Of a DNA stretch of 30,714 bases, positions 15,451 to 23,920 are shown piece by piece. The first letter of the stretch is position 1, and each line of letters begins with the position of its first letter. Source of the DNA: JACZUI01 sp965216725 (GTDB lineage: Bacteria > Actinomycetota > Acidimicrobiia > Spongiisociales > ZC4RG35); contig CBDCGI010000026.1 of the NCBI GenBank assembly GCA_965216725.1, positions 1-30,714 on the forward strand, in the 5' to 3' direction. Under the pieces are notes generated by a model, which saw only the letters and a list, made by a program, of their open reading frames with translations, was not told where the DNA came from and did no database searches. Made by a program: the position numbers and the translations under genes.

Positions 15451-16179
15451 TCAGCGCGGGAGTCTCGAGCTCAACATCTCCCCAATCAACGTTCCCAGCT
15501 CTTCGAACGAGAGTGTCTGCAGGTACTTGAACTCAACGTGCTGGGCATCGCCCTCGATCAACGCCCGATAGGCGGCGAGCTGGTCGAACTCAGACTCCTC
15601 GATCAGCCGAGTCATGACGCCGTGGTACTCGAAATGGGCGTCGGTGAGAGCGTGGGTCAGCTCGTGCACCATCGTCGCCCTTTGTGTTGCAGTGAACCCC
15701 TGAGTCGAGACGGGAACCACCATCTCCCCCGTCTCTCCGTCATAGAACCCAAGGGCCTGCTCGGTGTACAGCGCCTCGAGCATCTCGGTCAGGTCATCGG
15801 TGGGCTCGAGCAGGCCGAGCAATTTGTACAAGGCGTCATCGGCCGGAAAATCCTCCGCCTCCTCGGCGATCAACTCGTTGATGCGCTGGTCCAACTCGGC
15901 TTCGGTGACGAGAGTTATCAGCGGGGGCTCCTCGAACCGAAGCTCCCTGATCTCCTCCGTGAGCCGAATCAGTTCGAGGAGCTCGATTTGGACCGAAGCC
16001 GGGAGGTCTTCAACCCCAGGCAGCTCGGTCCAGCCCGGATCGCCTGCAGTAGTGGATGTTGACCGGTGCGCTTCCGTCGTCGACGTCCCACCCGCGGTGG
16101 TCGTGGTGGATTCGCTACTCCCGACACACGCCGCAATTAGCAGCAGAAACAAACAGAGTGGGATGAGACGACGGAGCAT
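15451..16179 (-). pseudogene. N-terminal part of frameshifted metallopeptidase-like lipoprotein
   Basis: This 242-residue frame starts at the ATG at 16179 with a lipoprotein signal (MLRRLIPLCLFLLLIAAC, lipobox IAAC). A Thr/Ser linker follows, then helices, then MVHELTHALTDAHFEY, whose HELTH is a zinc-peptidase HExxH, and later ALIEGDAQHVEF, where the Glu could be the third ligand. These features suggest a surface zinc metallopeptidase-like protein; activity is not shown. The frame loses its continuation around FEELG and ends SSRLPR. Combined with 14888-15433 it would be about 430 residues. If the frameshift is real, the protein lacks its C-terminal half. Confidence 0.7.
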
Positions 16180-16192
16180 GGGCTGGTCAGGT

Positions 16193-16234
16193 TATCGGCA
16201 GACGACCGATATCCCTGATGGCGCGGTCGCCATC
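16193..16234. promoter_or_regulatory. Two perfect inverted repeats in the divergent lipoprotein/ppk2 promoter region
   Basis: TATCGG (16193-16198) and CCGATA (16206-16211) flank 7 bases. GATGGCG (16217-16223) and CGCCATC (16228-16234) flank 4 bases. Both lie in the 100-base gap between divergent genes, so they are candidate operators or an RNA hairpin in the ppk2 leader. No regulator is known. Confidence 0.35.
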
Positions 16235-16284
16235 GTCCCGCTACGAGGCACCAACTCCTAGCGAATCCTTTAGGGTCTGTGGTG

Positions 16285-17160
16285 ATGGAAGACATGGCGC
16301 AAGAAGAGGCAGCGCAGCTGCCCCACGGGGCCGATGACCCCACCCGACTTGGCACCCCGGCGGGCGCGGACAACTACAACTCGAAGGGACGTTTGAAGAA
16401 GAAATACTACGAGTCCGAGCTCGCCCGTATCCAGGAGGAGTTGGTCAAGCTCCAGTACTGGGTTGTGGAGACCGGGACCCGAGCTTTGATCATTTTCGAG
16501 GGCCGCGGGTCGGCGGGGAAGGGCGGCGTGATCAAGAGAATCACGGAGCGGACCAGCCCCCGACACGTCAAAGTCGTCGCCCTGCCCAAGCCAACCGAGC
16601 GTGAGAAGACGCAGTGGTACTTCCAGCGTTACGTGGCTCATCTACCGGCGGCCGGTGAGATAGTCCTGTTCGATCGCAGTTGGTACAACAGATCCAACGT
16701 CGAATGGGTAATGGGCTTCTGCACCGAGGCCGAGCACCAGGAGTTCCTTCGCACCTGCTCCGAGTTCGAGAGAATGCTGGTGAGGTCGGGAATCCGGCTT
16801 CTCAAGTACTGGTTCTCGGTGAGCTGGAGCGAGCAACGTCGACGATTCGAGTCTCGAAACCAAGAGCCGTTGAAACGGTGGAAGCTATCGGATATGGATC
16901 TCGAAGAGCACCGACTCTATGTCCGCTACTCCGAGGCCAAGGACATCACTTTTCAATACACCGACACCAAGCAAGCGCCCTGGTATGTCGTGCCGTCGGA
17001 CGACAAGAGAACTGCGCGTCTCAACTGCATGAGCCACATTCTGGGGCAGTTCGAATACGCCGACATGGTCCCCAATCCAGTCGTGCTGCCGGAACGCGAG
17101 GACATCCCCTACATTCGGCCGCCCATCACCGAACAGACCTTCGTGCCCGCCAAATACTGA
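16285..17160 (+). CDS. ppk2: Polyphosphate kinase 2 (PPK2)
   Basis: This protein of about 291 residues transfers phosphate between polyphosphate and nucleotides. ALIIFEGRGSAGKGGVIKRI is the Walker A motif and EIVLFDRSWYNRSNVEWVMGF the Walker B block. SEQRRRFESRNQEPLKRWKLSDMD is the lid, and DKRTARLNCMSHIL follows. Length and N-terminus fit the single-domain class I type, which mainly uses ADP or GDP, though the preference is inferred. The ATG at 16285 is preferred over two adjacent GTG codons because TAGGG lies about 9 bases upstream. It is convergent with the nos cytochrome gene across a 47-base gap with a weak CCGGCT/AGCCGG pairing. Confidence 0.93.
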   Translation: MEDMAQEEAAQLPHGADDPTRLGTPAGADNYNSKGRLKKKYYESELARIQEELVKLQYWVVETGTRALIIFEGRGSAGKGGVIKRITERTSPRHVKVVALPKPTEREKTQWYFQRYVAHLPAAGEIVLFDRSWYNRSNVEWVMGFCTEAEHQEFLRTCSEFERMLVRSGIRLLKYWFSVSWSEQRRRFESRNQEPLKRWKLSDMDLEEHRLYVRYSEAKDITFQYTDTKQAPWYVVPSDDKRTARLNCMSHILGQFEYADMVPNPVVLPEREDIPYIRPPITEQTFVPAKY

Positions 17161-17207
17161 CCTCGCCGGCTCGGAAGGGCTTCTAACCGCCCACCAAGCC
17201 GGTGCCG

Positions 17208-17594
17208 TCAGTTGATTGTTCTCAAATACGCGGTGACGTCGAGAAGGTCCTCTTCGGTCAGAGCCGGATTGCCACCTTTGGGCGGCATATCAACCCCTGT
17301 CGTGTTGTCGGGATCTCCGGCCGAACGTCCCACTTCGAGGAACGCGACGAGCTCGGCATCGGTCAGCCCTGCGATGAATGTGTTGTCGACGAGTGCCGGG
17401 CCCAATCCCTCGAGTCCTTCCGCTTCCGGGCCGTGACACGACGAGCAGGTGCTGGTGAAGACTTGCTCTCCGGCCGTTGCATCTCCCGCAGGTGGGGCCT
17501 CAGTGCCCCCGCCATCACCCCCGTCGGAGTCGCCACCCCCGCAGGCTGCCATCGCTAATGCGAGGACCGCCACCCAAGCCATGCCTCTTCTCAT
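17208..17594 (-). CDS. Mono-heme c-type cytochrome lipoprotein of the nos operon
   Basis: This 128-residue lipoprotein (signal MRRGMAWVAVLALAMAAC, lipidated Cys18) has a Gly/Asp-rich linker and a class I cytochrome c domain. C50-S-S-C-H54 binds heme, MPPKGG supplies the distal Met, and LLDVTAYLRTIN is the closing helix. As the last gene of the nos operon it is the likely electron donor to NosZ, comparable in role to NosC proteins. This is inferred from position. The start has a strong AAGGAAGGTGAG site. It begins 12 bases after the nosL stop. Confidence 0.9.
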   Translation of the reverse strand: MRRGMAWVAVLALAMAACGGGDSDGGDGGGTEAPPAGDATAGEQVFTSTCSSCHGPEAEGLEGLGPALVDNTFIAGLTDAELVAFLEVGRSAGDPDNTTGVDMPPKGGNPALTEEDLLDVTAYLRTIN

Positions 17595-17606
17595 CTCACC
17601 TTCCTT

Positions 17607-18158
17607 TCATTCGTGGTCCATCGTGGTCTCGGTTCCGTGGTCGTGATCCATCTCCTGGCCCTGGTCCATCTCCTCGTCATGGTCCATCTCCTCGTCGTGA
17701 TGGTGACCCAGCAAACCCTCGTTCACCGGGAGCTGCACAGCGGTCACCCAATCGATCACCTCACCGCCGAGAGATTCGGCCATCGATTGTGCCCGAGTCT
17801 CGTCGCCGAAAGCGAGGATTCCGTGACCCATGGGTGAGGCCACTCCCAGCGTCGGGACATAGAAGGCGTCTGGAGCATCGAGCCACTCTTCTGTCTCGAA
17901 GTCGTGCACCCACACCCTGGCGTCGTCTAGCTCACCGGTCTCCCGACCGTGGATGATGAGGCCGCCGAGGTCGTCGAAAGTCTTCTCAGTGCCGTCGTCG
18001 AGGGCATAGGCGGCTGCGAACCGAGGGTCGTCGATGACCATCCCGCACTCGATGCAGATGTCTCTTCCGTAGTTGATCTCAGGTGGGCTGGAGACGCCGT
18101 CGCCTCCGCAGGCCGAAAGGAGGGCGAACCAGAGCAAAACGGCAACCAGCCTCCTCAT
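17607..18158 (-). CDS. nosL: NosL copper-binding lipoprotein with His/Met/acidic tail
   Basis: This 183-residue outer-face lipoprotein (MRRLVAVLLWFALLSAC, lipobox LSAC) is the Cu(I) chaperone for NosZ maturation. INYGRDICIECGMVIDDPRFAAAY carries the conserved Cys/Met copper site. Later FDDLGGLIIH, VHDFETEEWLDAPDAFYV and PMGHGILAFGD are typical NosL. The last 32 residues (152-183) are unusual, with 7 His, 4 Met and 14 Asp/Glu arranged as EEMDHD-type repeats, probably an extra metal-binding arm. The ATG overlaps the nosY stop (ATGA). Confidence 0.95.
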   Translation of the reverse strand: MRRLVAVLLWFALLSACGGDGVSSPPEINYGRDICIECGMVIDDPRFAAAYALDDGTEKTFDDLGGLIIHGRETGELDDARVWVHDFETEEWLDAPDAFYVPTLGVASPMGHGILAFGDETRAQSMAESLGGEVIDWVTAVQLPVNEGLLGHHHDEEMDHDEEMDQGQEMDHDHGTETTMDHE

Positions 18159-19018
18159 ACATCACTCCCTGATTTGAAACGCCACCACGCAGCCGTAACT
18201 GGCAACGCGATCCAGAGCAGAAGCAGCCCGGTGAGGGTTGGCAGCAGGGAATCGCCGAGCGTGTCAACCGCATAGATCCCGGCCGGCCCCAGCGTGTCGA
18301 GAGAGCCGGAGAAAGCGGTGAGAGCTGTCAGACGAAAAGCCTCAACGGGGTTCAGCAATGCCACGCCCAACAGCAGGTTGGGCGACATGTTGGTCGCGGC
18401 TGCCGTGCCCATCAGCCCCAGATCGCCTATGAACACCAGAACCAGCCAGACGAAGACGGCCACTCCGAGCGCCGCGCCAGTCTTTTGTGTATATGTCGAG
18501 ATGAGCATGCCCAGGCCGAGCATTGCGATGGCCAGAAGCCAGGAAACCAGGGCGATCCATGTGAACGTTCCGGCACCGGAAGAGACCCCCCGCGTGGCGG
18601 TTAGAATCCCGGCCAGCCCGAACCCGGCTCCAGTGGCGATCGCCAGCGACGCTGCCAGGCCTAGATAAGTGCCCCAGAACGCCTCTGTCCTGCTGACAGG
18701 ATGGCTCATCAGAAATCGGAGCGCCCCCGTCTCTCGTGGACCTGCGATGGCCAACGCACCCAACGTGAGACCCATCAGGGGCACGACGATCTGGACCAGA
18801 GTGACAAGGGACGCCGCCGTTCGACCGAAGCCAGAATGTCCGTCGATTGAGCTGTCGGGCAAAGCAACCATCACCAGCACTGCGGCCAGGCCCATGAAGG
18901 CGACCGCCCACATCCAGAACCATCGACTCCCCACCGTGGCTTTGAGCTCGCGCCGGGCGATGGTCCAGATGATCCCGGCATCGGGGCGCTCAGTGACTTG
19001 GGTGACAAGGGCGGTCAA
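18155..19018 (-). CDS. nosY: NosY, ABC transporter permease for NosZ maturation
   Basis: This 287-residue inner-membrane protein has about six hydrophobic segments and no signal peptide. It begins IIWTIARRELKATVGSRWFWMWAVAF, the usual start of ABC-2-type permeases, and contains GPRETGALRFLMSHPVSRTEAFWG, a typical cytoplasmic coupling loop. With NosF and NosD it forms the complex that helps deliver sulfur or copper to the CuZ centre. It overlaps both nosF and nosL by 4 bases (ATGA). Confidence 0.93.
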   Translation of the reverse strand: MTALVTQVTERPDAGIIWTIARRELKATVGSRWFWMWAVAFMGLAAVLVMVALPDSSIDGHSGFGRTAASLVTLVQIVVPLMGLTLGALAIAGPRETGALRFLMSHPVSRTEAFWGTYLGLAASLAIATGAGFGLAGILTATRGVSSGAGTFTWIALVSWLLAIAMLGLGMLISTYTQKTGAALGVAVFVWLVLVFIGDLGLMGTAAATNMSPNLLLGVALLNPVEAFRLTALTAFSGSLDTLGPAGIYAVDTLGDSLLPTLTGLLLLWIALPVTAAWWRFKSGSDV

Positions 19019-19869
19019 CGCCAGACCTCCAGGTCCTCGATGGAGATGCCGGCCTCCTGAAGCACTGAGACGGCTTTGCCTTTCTGCTGCGCCGACACCT
19101 CAACCAGAACCCCTCTGGAGTTCTGTTGTGCCTTGAAGCCGGCATCCTCCAGGGCGGCGATTGCGCGAGGGACACTCAGCCGATCGGTGATCAGATGCAG
19201 CCAAGCCCTGAGCCCGAGGTTCTCCGCCAGCTCCGTGGGCGCACATTCGGTGACCTTCTTTCCGTCTTCCATGGCTATGACGCGATCAACCAGCATCCCC
19301 ACTTCCTCCATGTGGTGGGACGTGACGAGAAGCGTGCGGCCCTCGTGTCGAAGTCCTTCGAGGAGGCGAACCGCTGCATCACGTGCAGCCGCATCGAGGT
19401 TGGAGGTCGGCTCGTCCAGCAGAAGAATCGGAGGATCTGGGAGCAAGGCGGCAGCGATGCCCAGCCGTTGCTTCAGCCCTCCTGAGAGCTCCCTCACCAG
19501 TTTGTCGCCATGCGGTGCGATTCCAATCATCTCAGCGACCTCGTCGACGCGCTCAGTGGTGACGCCGCGGAGCGATGCGGAGTAGTCGAGGAGATCGACG
19601 ACTTTCATGTCGTCGTAGAACGAGAGCTCCTGTGGAACGTAACCCATGAGACTTCTGGCCGCCTTGCCGTTGCGATGAGCGTCGAGACCCTCAACCTCGA
19701 TCACCCCCTTATATGACACCAGACCCAACAGGCACCGAATGACTGTGGTCTTGCCGGCCCCGTTCGGCCCCCAGAGCGCCACGGATGCGCCGCGCTCCAC
19801 GGTCATCGAGAAGTCATCGACCACTATGGCCCGGCGGTAGGCCTTGGTCAGATTCGTCACTTCGATCAT
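19015..19869 (-). CDS. nosF: NosF, ABC transporter ATP-binding protein
   Basis: This 284-residue cytoplasmic ATPase has Walker A WGPNGAGKTTVIRC, Q-loop MGYVPQELSFYD, signature ELSGGLKQRLGIA, Walker B ILLLDEPTSNLD and switch His in TSHHMEE. A C-terminal domain of about 75 residues follows. It energises the NosDFY complex for CuZ biogenesis. The role is assigned from position between nosD and nosY, since the ATPase alone resembles many exporters. Start and stop both form ATGA overlaps with the neighbours. Confidence 0.94.
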   Translation of the reverse strand: MIEVTNLTKAYRRAIVVDDFSMTVERGASVALWGPNGAGKTTVIRCLLGLVSYKGVIEVEGLDAHRNGKAARSLMGYVPQELSFYDDMKVVDLLDYSASLRGVTTERVDEVAEMIGIAPHGDKLVRELSGGLKQRLGIAAALLPDPPILLLDEPTSNLDAAARDAAVRLLEGLRHEGRTLLVTSHHMEEVGMLVDRVIAMEDGKKVTECAPTELAENLGLRAWLHLITDRLSVPRAIAALEDAGFKAQQNSRGVLVEVSAQQKGKAVSVLQEAGISIEDLEVWR

Positions 19870-21239
19870 GTGCTGAGCCTCCGACTTGGGATTCGGGAGG
19901 ATTTGAGAATCGCCGCCGCCATAAGAAGCATTGTCGAGGCAGCCAGGGCCGTCGGCACCACGGATCCTCCGGCATCGACCTGGACGGCGGTCGGAACATC
20001 GGGAGTACTCATCAATGGAGCGGTGTCCACCACTTTCGGCCGAGGACGGAAGACCGGAAACATGTGCGCCGCCAGGTCCACCGCCTTCGACGCAGGCGTC
20101 TCGTCGAAGAATTGAAGATTGGGGTTGTTGTCGGTCAGCGTCGAGTAGAGATCGACGAGTCGATACGGAATGTCGCCGACACCGTCTCTGTCGGCGTCGT
20201 AGCCGGCGAAGTCACTCCAGTAGTTTCCCCGTCCCCCGACGGTCCAGATGTTGCCTTCGAAGACCCCTTTGCCCTGGACTCCAACTTGTTCACCATTGTC
20301 GACAAAGGCGTTGTTGGTGAACACGTTGCCGTTCACGGATGGGAGGAAGCCGGCGCCCACGTCGTTGTAAGCGAAGAGATTGTCGGCGAACAGGTGCTCA
20401 ACCCCAGGAGTGGCCGGGGAGTTGTCGAAATAGACGCCAATTCGGTTGCCGATGAACCTGTTGCCAATGGCCTCCACATGGTCCATGTCCTTGAGCCCGA
20501 TCCCGTAGCCAGATGGCCCCTGACTCCCGGCGATCAAGTTGTCCCTCATGGTCAGGTTGAAGCTGTACATGAGGAACCCGCCGACACTGTTCCCAGAAAG
20601 GTGGTTCCGCTCCATGAGGATCCCATCGGAGTACATCGAGTGGATGCCGTACCGCCCGTCTGAAATCCGGTTGTCGCGCATCACCACGTCGTTGGAGAAC
20701 CAGATCACCGTGTCCCGGCCACCCTCGACGGTGTTGCCCTCGATCAAGGTCCGCGAGCTCTCCCAAAGGCGTATCCCATCACCTCTGCGGCCCAACTCGA
20801 GGTCCATCGCCCCAACGAGATTGTCGGCCACCACGGAGTCCTCGCCACGTCGGAGGAATATCCCAAACAAGACGTTCTCGAGCTGGTTGCCGACGATCGT
20901 CGCTCTGGGAGCGTTCCCTGATATCCCTGCGTTTTCCTGGTCGAGTGAGTCACCTGTGTTGATCACTCTCAGCCCCGTGATGGTCACGTCCGGTGCGTTG
21001 ATGGTGATCACGTTGCCGACTCCTTGGCCATCGACTACTGGCCAACCCTCCCCACGGATCTCCATCGGCTTATCTATTACCACTGGCCCCAAGTACGTGC
21101 CGGACTCCAAAGAGAGAACACCGCCCGCCTCCGTGGCATCGATCAACTCCTGCAGCCCGACGTCGGCCCTGACTGGCGATGGAACGGCCAGCAGCGCCAC
21201 GACCAGCGAGAGAAAGACGGTGGATCTGAGAAGACCCAT
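19866..21239 (-). CDS. nosD: NosD, parallel beta-helix maturation protein
   Basis: This 457-residue exported protein has a signal peptide (STVFLSLVVALLAVPSPVRA). A right-handed beta-helix of carbohydrate-binding/sugar-hydrolase (CASH) repeats follows. The turns repeat as VVADNLVG, LIEGNTVEGG, VMRDNRISDG, LMERNHLSGN and LTMRDNLIAGS. A C-terminal membrane segment (GSVVPTALAASTMLLMAAAILKSS) comes before a basic tail. NosD works with NosFY in building the CuZ site. The start is 1 base after the stop of the NosB-like gene, and the stop overlaps nosF by 4 bases. Confidence 0.95.
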   Translation of the reverse strand: MGLLRSTVFLSLVVALLAVPSPVRADVGLQELIDATEAGGVLSLESGTYLGPVVIDKPMEIRGEGWPVVDGQGVGNVITINAPDVTITGLRVINTGDSLDQENAGISGNAPRATIVGNQLENVLFGIFLRRGEDSVVADNLVGAMDLELGRRGDGIRLWESSRTLIEGNTVEGGRDTVIWFSNDVVMRDNRISDGRYGIHSMYSDGILMERNHLSGNSVGGFLMYSFNLTMRDNLIAGSQGPSGYGIGLKDMDHVEAIGNRFIGNRIGVYFDNSPATPGVEHLFADNLFAYNDVGAGFLPSVNGNVFTNNAFVDNGEQVGVQGKGVFEGNIWTVGGRGNYWSDFAGYDADRDGVGDIPYRLVDLYSTLTDNNPNLQFFDETPASKAVDLAAHMFPVFRPRPKVVDTAPLMSTPDVPTAVQVDAGGSVVPTALAASTMLLMAAAILKSSRIPSRRLST

Positions 21240-21240
21240 A

Positions 21241-21897
21241 TCAGTCGGGCTCCTGCATCGAGTCGATCAACGGCTTGTATGCCCGACGGTGCAGCACCAG
21301 TGCCCATGCGATCACCCCCGACGCGGCGATGGCCAGTAGCAGTCCAAGGCCGGGAAGCGCCAACGTTTCGAACTGGGCGATCTTGGCCGGCCCGAAGATC
21401 GGCGGAGTGAACTCCCCGACAGCAGCCGCCAATGGAGCCAACGGGTCCAGGTTGTGGCCGAAGTCGTAGAGCCAGTACTGCATGTCGATGAGAAAGATCA
21501 ATGGGAATAGGAGGGCGGGAAGTGTCATCACCAAGACCCAACGGCTATGGATCACCACCGCGGCCACGAGCAGCGCGGCGAGCCCGACGATCCCCACGAT
21601 GGCGATGGACCGCTCGAAGACGGCGGCGTCATCGAAAGATCCCAGCCCCACGTAGTGGTTCAGACCTTCCAATTCGCCGACATCGCCTTCGAGACGGTTC
21701 ACATACGCGGTCACGGTCAGCCCGTCCGGGAACTGGGGTGCATCCAGGTTCAACACCCAGTACGGGAGCAAGAGCGAGGCGAGGAGCAGAGCCGCCGATA
21801 CGATCAGAAGCCGGGTCGGCCTCCGATATAGCTCGGCGTGCTCCGCCATCTCCTCCTTCGAGACCCTCGGCCCCAGTACCCGGTTCAGGACTGACAC
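21241..21897 (-). CDS. NosB-like integral membrane protein of the nos operon
   Basis: This 218-residue protein has about five hydrophobic segments (LLIVSAALLLASLLLPYWVL, IAIVGIVGLAALLVAAVVI, WVLVMTLPALLFPLIFLI, ALPGLGLLLAIAASGVIAWALVL and others). A conserved-looking external loop reads LDAPQFPDGLTVTAYVNRLEGDVGELEGLNHYVGL. Clade II nos clusters carry a membrane protein, NosB, directly after nosZ, and position and topology fit. No cofactor motif is visible beyond His in LNHY and in YDFGHNLD. The start is a GTG at 21897 with GGGGAAG upstream, 14 bases after the nosZ stop. Confidence 0.75.
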   Translation of the reverse strand: MSVLNRVLGPRVSKEEMAEHAELYRRPTRLLIVSAALLLASLLLPYWVLNLDAPQFPDGLTVTAYVNRLEGDVGELEGLNHYVGLGSFDDAAVFERSIAIVGIVGLAALLVAAVVIHSRWVLVMTLPALLFPLIFLIDMQYWLYDFGHNLDPLAPLAAAVGEFTPPIFGPAKIAQFETLALPGLGLLLAIAASGVIAWALVLHRRAYKPLIDSMQEPD

Positions 21898-21911
21898 GCT
21901 GCCGACTTCCC

Positions 21912-23918
21912 CTAGGAGCTCGGCTCGACCAGGAAGTACCCGGCCATCTCTAGATGCAGCGCCGAGCAGAACTCGGAGCAGTAGAACGGGTACACCCCGC
22001 TCTGTGTCGCATCGAACTCGACGGTCCCGGTCTCGCCTGGCTCCAGGCTGATGTTGATGTTGTATCCAGGCAGCGCGAACCCATGCGTCGCGTCGAACGA
22101 CGTGTCCACGTTGGTGATGTGCCAGATCACGTGGTCGCCCTGTTGAATCTCGACGCGGTCAGGTGTGTAGTGCGACCGGACCGCGGTCATCCAGATCTCA
22201 ACAGTGTCTCCGTTCCGCTCCACTCGCTCATTGCCGACCTGCGGCGCATCCGGATCAACCGTCATCGTCGCCGGGTCGAAGCCGATCTCGGGATACACCT
22301 CCCACGGCGCCAGCTTGTCTGCCTTGATCATCTGCGCGTAGTGGGGCTCTCCCCAACCGATCGGCATATCGTAGAGCAGCTGCATGCCGGCGTTCTCATT
22401 GGCGTCGACAGGCTTGCTGATGTCGATCAACTGGAAATTCTGCGGGAGCAGCGGCCCCGGCGGCAGGAATCGATCGATTGACCACTTGTTGAGCGCCACC
22501 AGCCAGTCACCGTCAGGGCTGACCGTGTCACCTTCCGCGGTCAGCAAGTGACCGATGTTGTAATGGACGCCAATCGTCCCATCGAGCTTCCACTCATCCT
22601 GATATGGGGGTCCAAGACTCCAGCGAGCCACGGCGGAGTCCAAGAACAATGACGTGTAGGCGTAGCCCTCGTCATCGAACTGGGTATGCAATGGGCCTAG
22701 GCCCACTTCCACCTGCGCTTCCAGCGTCGCGTCAAAGTCGAGAACCGGGACTCCGTATTGGTCCGGCTCCCAATTCTGGTCGGCGATCGCCTGCTGGATC
22801 TTGGCGAACGAGTAGACCGTCACATGCGGGTCGAGCTTGCCGGAGACGACCAAATAGTCGCCGCCAGGCGCCACATCCACGCCGTGGGGGCTCTTGGGCT
22901 CGGGAATGAAGTAGAGCAGGCCCTCGTCAATTGAGGTCTGCAATGGGATCATCGTGAACCCGTTCACTTCCTCGGTTGCTCCCGAAGCCGCCACCTCGGC
23001 AGCCGCGTCGAGATCGATCACGTGCATGTAATCGTTCTCACGTGCTGAAGCCCCGGCCTCGAACGGCTCGCCGCTCTTGTCCAGCCCTTCCCCGGTGGCC
23101 AACTCGGTGTTGAACGAGTTGCAGAAGACCCATCCCTCTGACACCAGCTTCCCTGCGTCGCAGAGGTCCTGCCAGTAGGGCGGCATTTCCATTGCGAAGG
23201 AGGCGTCCTCGTCGATGCGACCGCTATCGCGATCGAACTTCCAGAACGTGACCATCCCCTTGTAGTCGGACTCGTAGTCCGAGATCGGGGCGTACTCCCA
23301 CCCGTTCGGAGTGGCGTACTGGCCGCCTTCGATGATCCAATCCGTGTTCGGGGTGACCATGGTCCCACCGTGGTCATTGATTGCGACTGGGTTCTTCACT
23401 ATCTGCTTCGTTTCGAAGTCCCGTAGGTCAATCACCGCGACCCGGGCGTTGGCCTTGTCATTGATGAAGACGAACTGCCCGTCGTACTCACCTTCCGTCT
23501 CGGACAGAGCCGGATGGTGGGTATCGGCCCAGCGGACCTCTCGCCCGTCTACATCCCCGGCGGCGAGGACTTCCATGGTCGCCTCGTTGCCGTAGCCCCA
23601 TCCTTGCCATGGTTCGGGGGTGAAGACACCGACCGTCTTCAACAGACGCATCGAGGGCACACCAATTATGTGAAGTTGCCCCGAATGACCTCCCGAGGAG
23701 AAGATGACGTAATCGTCATGCTCTCCCGATGGCTTGTAGGTCATCAGAGCGGCAACGACGTCATCATCCGTAAGTCCCCTGTCCTCGATGACGTCCCCAT
23801 ATGAGTTGCTGTCACCGGAAGTGCAGCTGCTCAGTATCAAGGCAAAGACCGCCAGCAGTGCCACACCGACGAAAATGACCCGATTTCGCCGTCGTGGCGT
23901 CACCGAATCTCGTGCCAT
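21912..23918 (-). CDS. nosZ: Nitrous oxide reductase (lipoprotein, clade II-like)
   Basis: This 668-residue enzyme reduces N2O to N2 outside the membrane. The N-terminus is a lipoprotein signal ending LSSC (Cys32), with no twin-arginine motif, which fits clade II Sec-exported NosZ. The propeller domain supplies seven CuZ histidines: DTHHPALSE (two), NDHGGTMV, KSPHGVDV, GPLHTQFD, HYNIGHLL and GEPHYAQM. The C-terminal cupredoxin domain has the CuA site: DATHGFALPG and C647-SEF-C651-SAL-H655-LE-M658. All key ligands are present, so activity is expected. It starts 2 bases after the Rrf2 gene. Confidence 0.97.
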   Translation of the reverse strand: MARDSVTPRRRNRVIFVGVALLAVFALILSSCTSGDSNSYGDVIEDRGLTDDDVVAALMTYKPSGEHDDYVIFSSGGHSGQLHIIGVPSMRLLKTVGVFTPEPWQGWGYGNEATMEVLAAGDVDGREVRWADTHHPALSETEGEYDGQFVFINDKANARVAVIDLRDFETKQIVKNPVAINDHGGTMVTPNTDWIIEGGQYATPNGWEYAPISDYESDYKGMVTFWKFDRDSGRIDEDASFAMEMPPYWQDLCDAGKLVSEGWVFCNSFNTELATGEGLDKSGEPFEAGASARENDYMHVIDLDAAAEVAASGATEEVNGFTMIPLQTSIDEGLLYFIPEPKSPHGVDVAPGGDYLVVSGKLDPHVTVYSFAKIQQAIADQNWEPDQYGVPVLDFDATLEAQVEVGLGPLHTQFDDEGYAYTSLFLDSAVARWSLGPPYQDEWKLDGTIGVHYNIGHLLTAEGDTVSPDGDWLVALNKWSIDRFLPPGPLLPQNFQLIDISKPVDANENAGMQLLYDMPIGWGEPHYAQMIKADKLAPWEVYPEIGFDPATMTVDPDAPQVGNERVERNGDTVEIWMTAVRSHYTPDRVEIQQGDHVIWHITNVDTSFDATHGFALPGYNINISLEPGETGTVEFDATQSGVYPFYCSEFCSALHLEMAGYFLVEPSS

Positions 23919-23920
23919 CC

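Noticed and set aside
19785..20663. 292-codon rightward frame opposite nosF and nosD
   Set aside because: Antisense shadow; both leftward genes carry full family motifs and the opposing translation shows none.
23880..23918. Twin-arginine signal in NosZ (RRRNRVIF)
   Set aside because: The residue after RRx is not the expected Phe-Leu pattern, and a lipobox follows; a Sec/lipoprotein signal explains the sequence better.
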